Assembly: GCA_024654505.1 (NCBI GenBank)
Contig: JANLHN010000003.1
Span: forward strand, 293,037 to 357,036
Direction of reading: 5' to 3'
From: Nanobdellota archaeon
Lineage (GTDB): Archaea; Nanobdellota; Nanobdellia; Pacearchaeales; GW2011-AR1
Length of the DNA: 64,000 nucleotides
Position numbers and translations under genes: made by a program. This document shows positions 61,922 to 64,000 of the stretch, piece after piece. The notes beneath the pieces were generated by a model that made no database searches, was not told the DNA's origin, and saw only the letters and a list, made by a program, of their open reading frames with translations. Position 1 is the first letter of the stretch. The number at the start of each line of letters is the position of its first letter.

Positions 61922-62176
61922 TTATCTTTTATGTTTTTCTTTAGAGTCTATCTTCAGTCTTTTTAATATTAAGTCTACTTTCCTTTCAATTCTTTTTATT
62001 CCCTTGTATCTCCTGTAGTTTATAATCCCGTTGATTATTAAGTATAAAACATAAATAAGAAATAAAACTCCTGCCGCCTTTAAAATAAAAACGAGTTTGT
62101 CAAGGTTTTGTGTAATCCCTCCAGGTAAAAATGTTACTACATCACTTAAATTAGGGATATCCTCTACAAACACCAT
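61922..62176 (-). CDS. Small membrane protein with basic tail
   Basis: 84 residues. One hydrophobic helix (about 30-50) is followed by a Lys/Arg-rich cytosolic tail (RRYKGIKRIERKVDLILKRL). No family recognised. Convergent with Alba and adjacent to its stop. Confidence 0.5.
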   Translation of the reverse strand: MVFVEDIPNLSDVVTFLPGGITQNLDKLVFILKAAGVLFLIYVLYLIINGIINYRRYKGIKRIERKVDLILKRLKIDSKEKHKR

Positions 62177-62270
62177 ATGGAGGTGTAGTAAAAATAGTTT
62201 ATAACTCTTTTGAGAAAGATAATTTCTATTTGTTAAGAAGATTTTTATAATGGGGAGTGGTTATTTTTTG

Positions 62271-63257
62271 ATGAAAGATGCTCTGAAACTACTCGAAAAA
62301 ATGAATTATGCAATTGTAGGAAATCATTCTGCAGTCCAGATTTGTCGTTGGACTAAAAATTCCCTTCGAGGAGATGATGGTTGTTGGAAAGAAAAGTTTT
62401 ATGGGATAAGTAGTGCAGGATGCTGTCAAATGACCCCTGCAGCTCTGTGGTGCGAACATCAGTGCCTTCATTGTTGAAGACCTATGGAAATTAGTCTTGG
62501 AACTGATATTGGAAAGGTTATGGCACCAAAAGAGATTCTTGATGGAATTGTGGATGCAAGAAAAAAATTGCTTTATGGTTTTAAGGGGAGAAAGGGGATG
62601 AATCTGAAAAAGTTCGAAGAGGCACTTGAGCCAAAACTCTATACAATGTCTTTGTCTGGAGAACCAACACTTTATCCTTATCTTGGGGAGATGTTTAGAG
62701 AAATTAGGAGGAGAGGGGCGGTTTCTTTTTTGGTTACTAATGGGATGAATCCAGATATTATTAATAATTTTAAAAAAGATGAGATGCCTACACAGATTGC
62801 TCTTTCAACTAACGCACCAAATGAAAAATTGTTTAGGGTGTGGCATAGGTCGTCTAAAAAAGATGCTTGGAAGACGTTTAATGAAACTCTCAATGTTTTA
62901 AAGAAATTAAAAGGGAAGGTTAGAAGGGCGATTAGATTAACATTAGTGAATGAAAAGAATGGTGAAGGGATTTTTGGGAAGATGACTAATATGAAAGATG
63001 AACATGTTAGCCAATATGCTAATTTGATTAAAAAAGCGGAACCAGATTTTATTCATGTTAAAGGGTTCAAGTCTGTAGGATATGCTAGAAAAAGAATGGG
63101 CTATAATAAACAACCGTGGCATGATAAAATAAAAGTCTTCGCTAAAAAATTAGAGAGGGAATTGGGTGGAGATTATAAGATTAAGGCCGAATACGAAAGA
63201 AGTTGTGTTGTTATGTTGGCAAAGAAAGGTGCTAAGTTGAAGATTGAGAAGATTTAG
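62271..63257 (+). CDS. taw1: tRNA 4-demethylwyosine synthase Taw1 with an in-frame UGA
   Basis: One continuous reading frame apart from TGA at 62475-62477. Before it are the conserved N-terminus and the radical-SAM cluster CEHQCLHC; after it RPMEISLG and LSGEPTLYP continue in frame. Relatives have Trp directly after the last Cys (CWRP), so the UGA replaces Trp. The enzyme builds the tricyclic wyosine base at G37 of tRNA-Phe. The start at 62271 fits a TATA box at about 62240. Readthrough, a point mutation (TGG to TGA) or a base-calling error would explain it. Confidence 0.85.
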
Positions 63258-63607
63258 AGCATCACCACACCATCTTTGGTTAATGCGGTAAATCTTATTC
63301 CTGCAGGCAAAGAGAGAATCGCTGATTGAAGTGCCATATGTTCTTTGCCATTTCCAGAGGCAATTGAAAGAGCTACTTCCAAGCCATTGAATCTTCCAGC
63401 AAGTTTTTTTTCAAACTCTTTCTTTAATGAGACTAGGGATTTGGTTTGGTCAAATTCAATGAAATCAAATGGAACATTTGCTACCTTGAAATCTCTTGCA
63501 AAAGAGGGACCAACAACTATTATCTTTTCCCATTCTCCCTTCTGCATCAGTCCAGAAACCTGCCCCCAACTTCCTTTCCCAGTAGATAATAATGCTATAA
63601 GTTCCAT
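63254..63607 (-). CDS. Rossmann-like hypothetical protein
   Basis: 117 residues. The first strand MELIALLSTGKGSWGQV, a second strand KIIVVGPSF and a C-terminal SIASGNGKEHMAL...GIRFTALTKDGVV suggest an alpha/beta nucleotide-binding fold. The pattern is reminiscent of CARF-like domains, but no CRISPR genes are present. It overlaps the taw1 end by four bases. Confidence 0.5.
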   Translation of the reverse strand: MELIALLSTGKGSWGQVSGLMQKGEWEKIIVVGPSFARDFKVANVPFDFIEFDQTKSLVSLKKEFEKKLAGRFNGLEVALSIASGNGKEHMALQSAILSLPAGIRFTALTKDGVVML

Positions 63608-63691
63608 ATAGAGGAATATTGAGGTATTGATATTTAAGCATTTATATAGTAGATAGTAAGTTTTATAAACCGTTTTCTCGCTTGATTAATA

Positions 63692-63746
63692 CTACAGAAG
63701 TGTAGGAGGCTCACGCCGACACATAAATACTTCTGTTAGGAATATC
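63692..63746 (+). promoter_or_regulatory. Hairpin leader of the L1 gene (L1-binding site candidate)
   Basis: A TATA box (TTTTATAAAC, 63660-63669) places the transcript start near 63692, at the foot of a stem ACAGAAGT/ACTTCTGT (63694-63701 with 63729-63736). Above it are GTGT/ACAC and GGC/GCC with loop TCAC, separated by an asymmetric six-base bulge (ATAAAT). L1 represses its own operon through such asymmetric-loop sites in archaea. Confidence 0.55.
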
Positions 63747-64000
63747 ATGGAAATAAAAGATGCACTAGTTGAATTAAGAAAGGAAAAGGCCAGAAAATTT
63801 GACCAAACACTTGACTTAATTGTTAATCTAAAGAATTTTGATGTTCGTAAGGAGGCCCTTAATACTTTTGTGAGTATTCCCCATTCTAGTGGGAAGAAGG
63901 TTGGTGCTTTTTTAACTAAGCGTTCTAAACTTGTTGATTCGATTACTGAAGAAGATTTTGTAAAGTATAAAGAGTTGAAAGATATGAAGAAACTCGCTAG
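63747..64000 (+). CDS. 50S ribosomal protein L1 (3' truncated by window)
   Basis: The first ~84 residues, starting MEIKDALVELRKEKA, with KFDQTLDLIVNLKNFDVRKE and SSGKKVGAF, match archaeal uL1. L1 binds the L1 stalk of 23S rRNA and, in archaea, its own mRNA. In archaea L10 and L12 often follow; they would lie beyond the window. Confidence 0.93.
   Translation, partial: MEIKDALVELRKEKARKFDQTLDLIVNLKNFDVRKEALNTFVSIPHSSGKKVGAFLTKRSKLVDSITEEDFVKYKELKDMKKLA

Noticed and set aside
62250-63257. General reassignment of UGA to Trp in this genome
   Set aside because: Several other genes in the window end naturally in TGA (for example at 1304 and 56399), so UGA serves as a stop codon here.
63254-63607. 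CRISPR-associated CARF regulator
   Set aside because: Only a general Rossmann-like pattern is seen; no CRISPR or cas genes in the window.

Overview
The window looks like a chromosome segment from a low-GC archaeon of the DPANN type (Woesearchaeota/Pacearchaeota-like). The information machinery is archaeal throughout: RNA polymerase A, B and H, EF-1A, EF-2, S7, S12, L30e, S17e, L41e, the start of L1, archaeal NusA, DnaG, both RFC subunits, Alba, ABCE1, EndA and Taw1. Many genes have a TATA box about 25 bases before the ATG and almost no leader; a minority have a GGAGG/GGTGAT site. There are many short zinc-ribbon proteins and secreted proteins with a single N-terminal membrane anchor. The lineage is an inference from gene content, not from a tree.

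Layout. 1-7.9 kb: secreted or anchored proteins (a metzincin-like protease, a caspase-like protein, acidic and Thr-rich proteins), ABCE1, zinc-ribbon proteins and tRNA-Thr. 7.9-17.5 kb: a minus-strand copper/soft-metal island with CopA, an HMA-TauE-cupredoxin fusion, a CuA-type cupredoxin, DUF302, a Cys-rich treble-clef protein, DUF411, several small Cys/His/Met-rich membrane proteins and a membrane-anchored winged-helix regulator. 17.6-29.7 kb: tRNA-Leu, malic enzyme, tRNA-Met, RNase HII, an SMC-type ATPase with a zinc hook, an ABC exporter, an abundant-looking surface protein, an RHH regulator, DnaG and two acidic miniproteins. 29.8-42.6 kb: the translation/transcription cluster. 42.9-54.8 kb: tRNA-Lys and a deoxynucleotide block (kinase-dCMP deaminase fusion, dUTPase, class I RNR, class III RNR and activase, NrdR, Tmk, a ThyX-like protein) ending in a tRNA thiolation enzyme. 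54.9-64 kb: DsbA-like protein, RFC, L41e, tRNA-Gln, EndA, S17e, Alba, Taw1 and L1.

Three themes go beyond routine annotation. First, gene edges are repeatedly duplicated. Truncated copies of tRNA 3' ends, carrying an inverted-repeat insert at the T-arm, follow tRNA-Leu, -Met, -Lys and (three copies) -Gln. Truncated copies of gene 5' ends lie 53-63 bp upstream of tRNA-Thr, -Lys, -Gln and copA; at copA they form two relay uORFs. Second, three genes are interrupted in informative ways: the glycyl-radical tail of NrdD is in another frame behind its own ribosome-binding site, Taw1 has UGA where relatives have Trp, and a secreted protein needs one extra base in an A7 run. Sequencing error must be excluded for each. 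Third, several candidate regulatory structures are visible: a hairpin leader on L1, paired leader motifs on the two nrd operons, a duplicated copper promoter, an operator-like repeat at the RHH gene, and tandem hairpin terminators.
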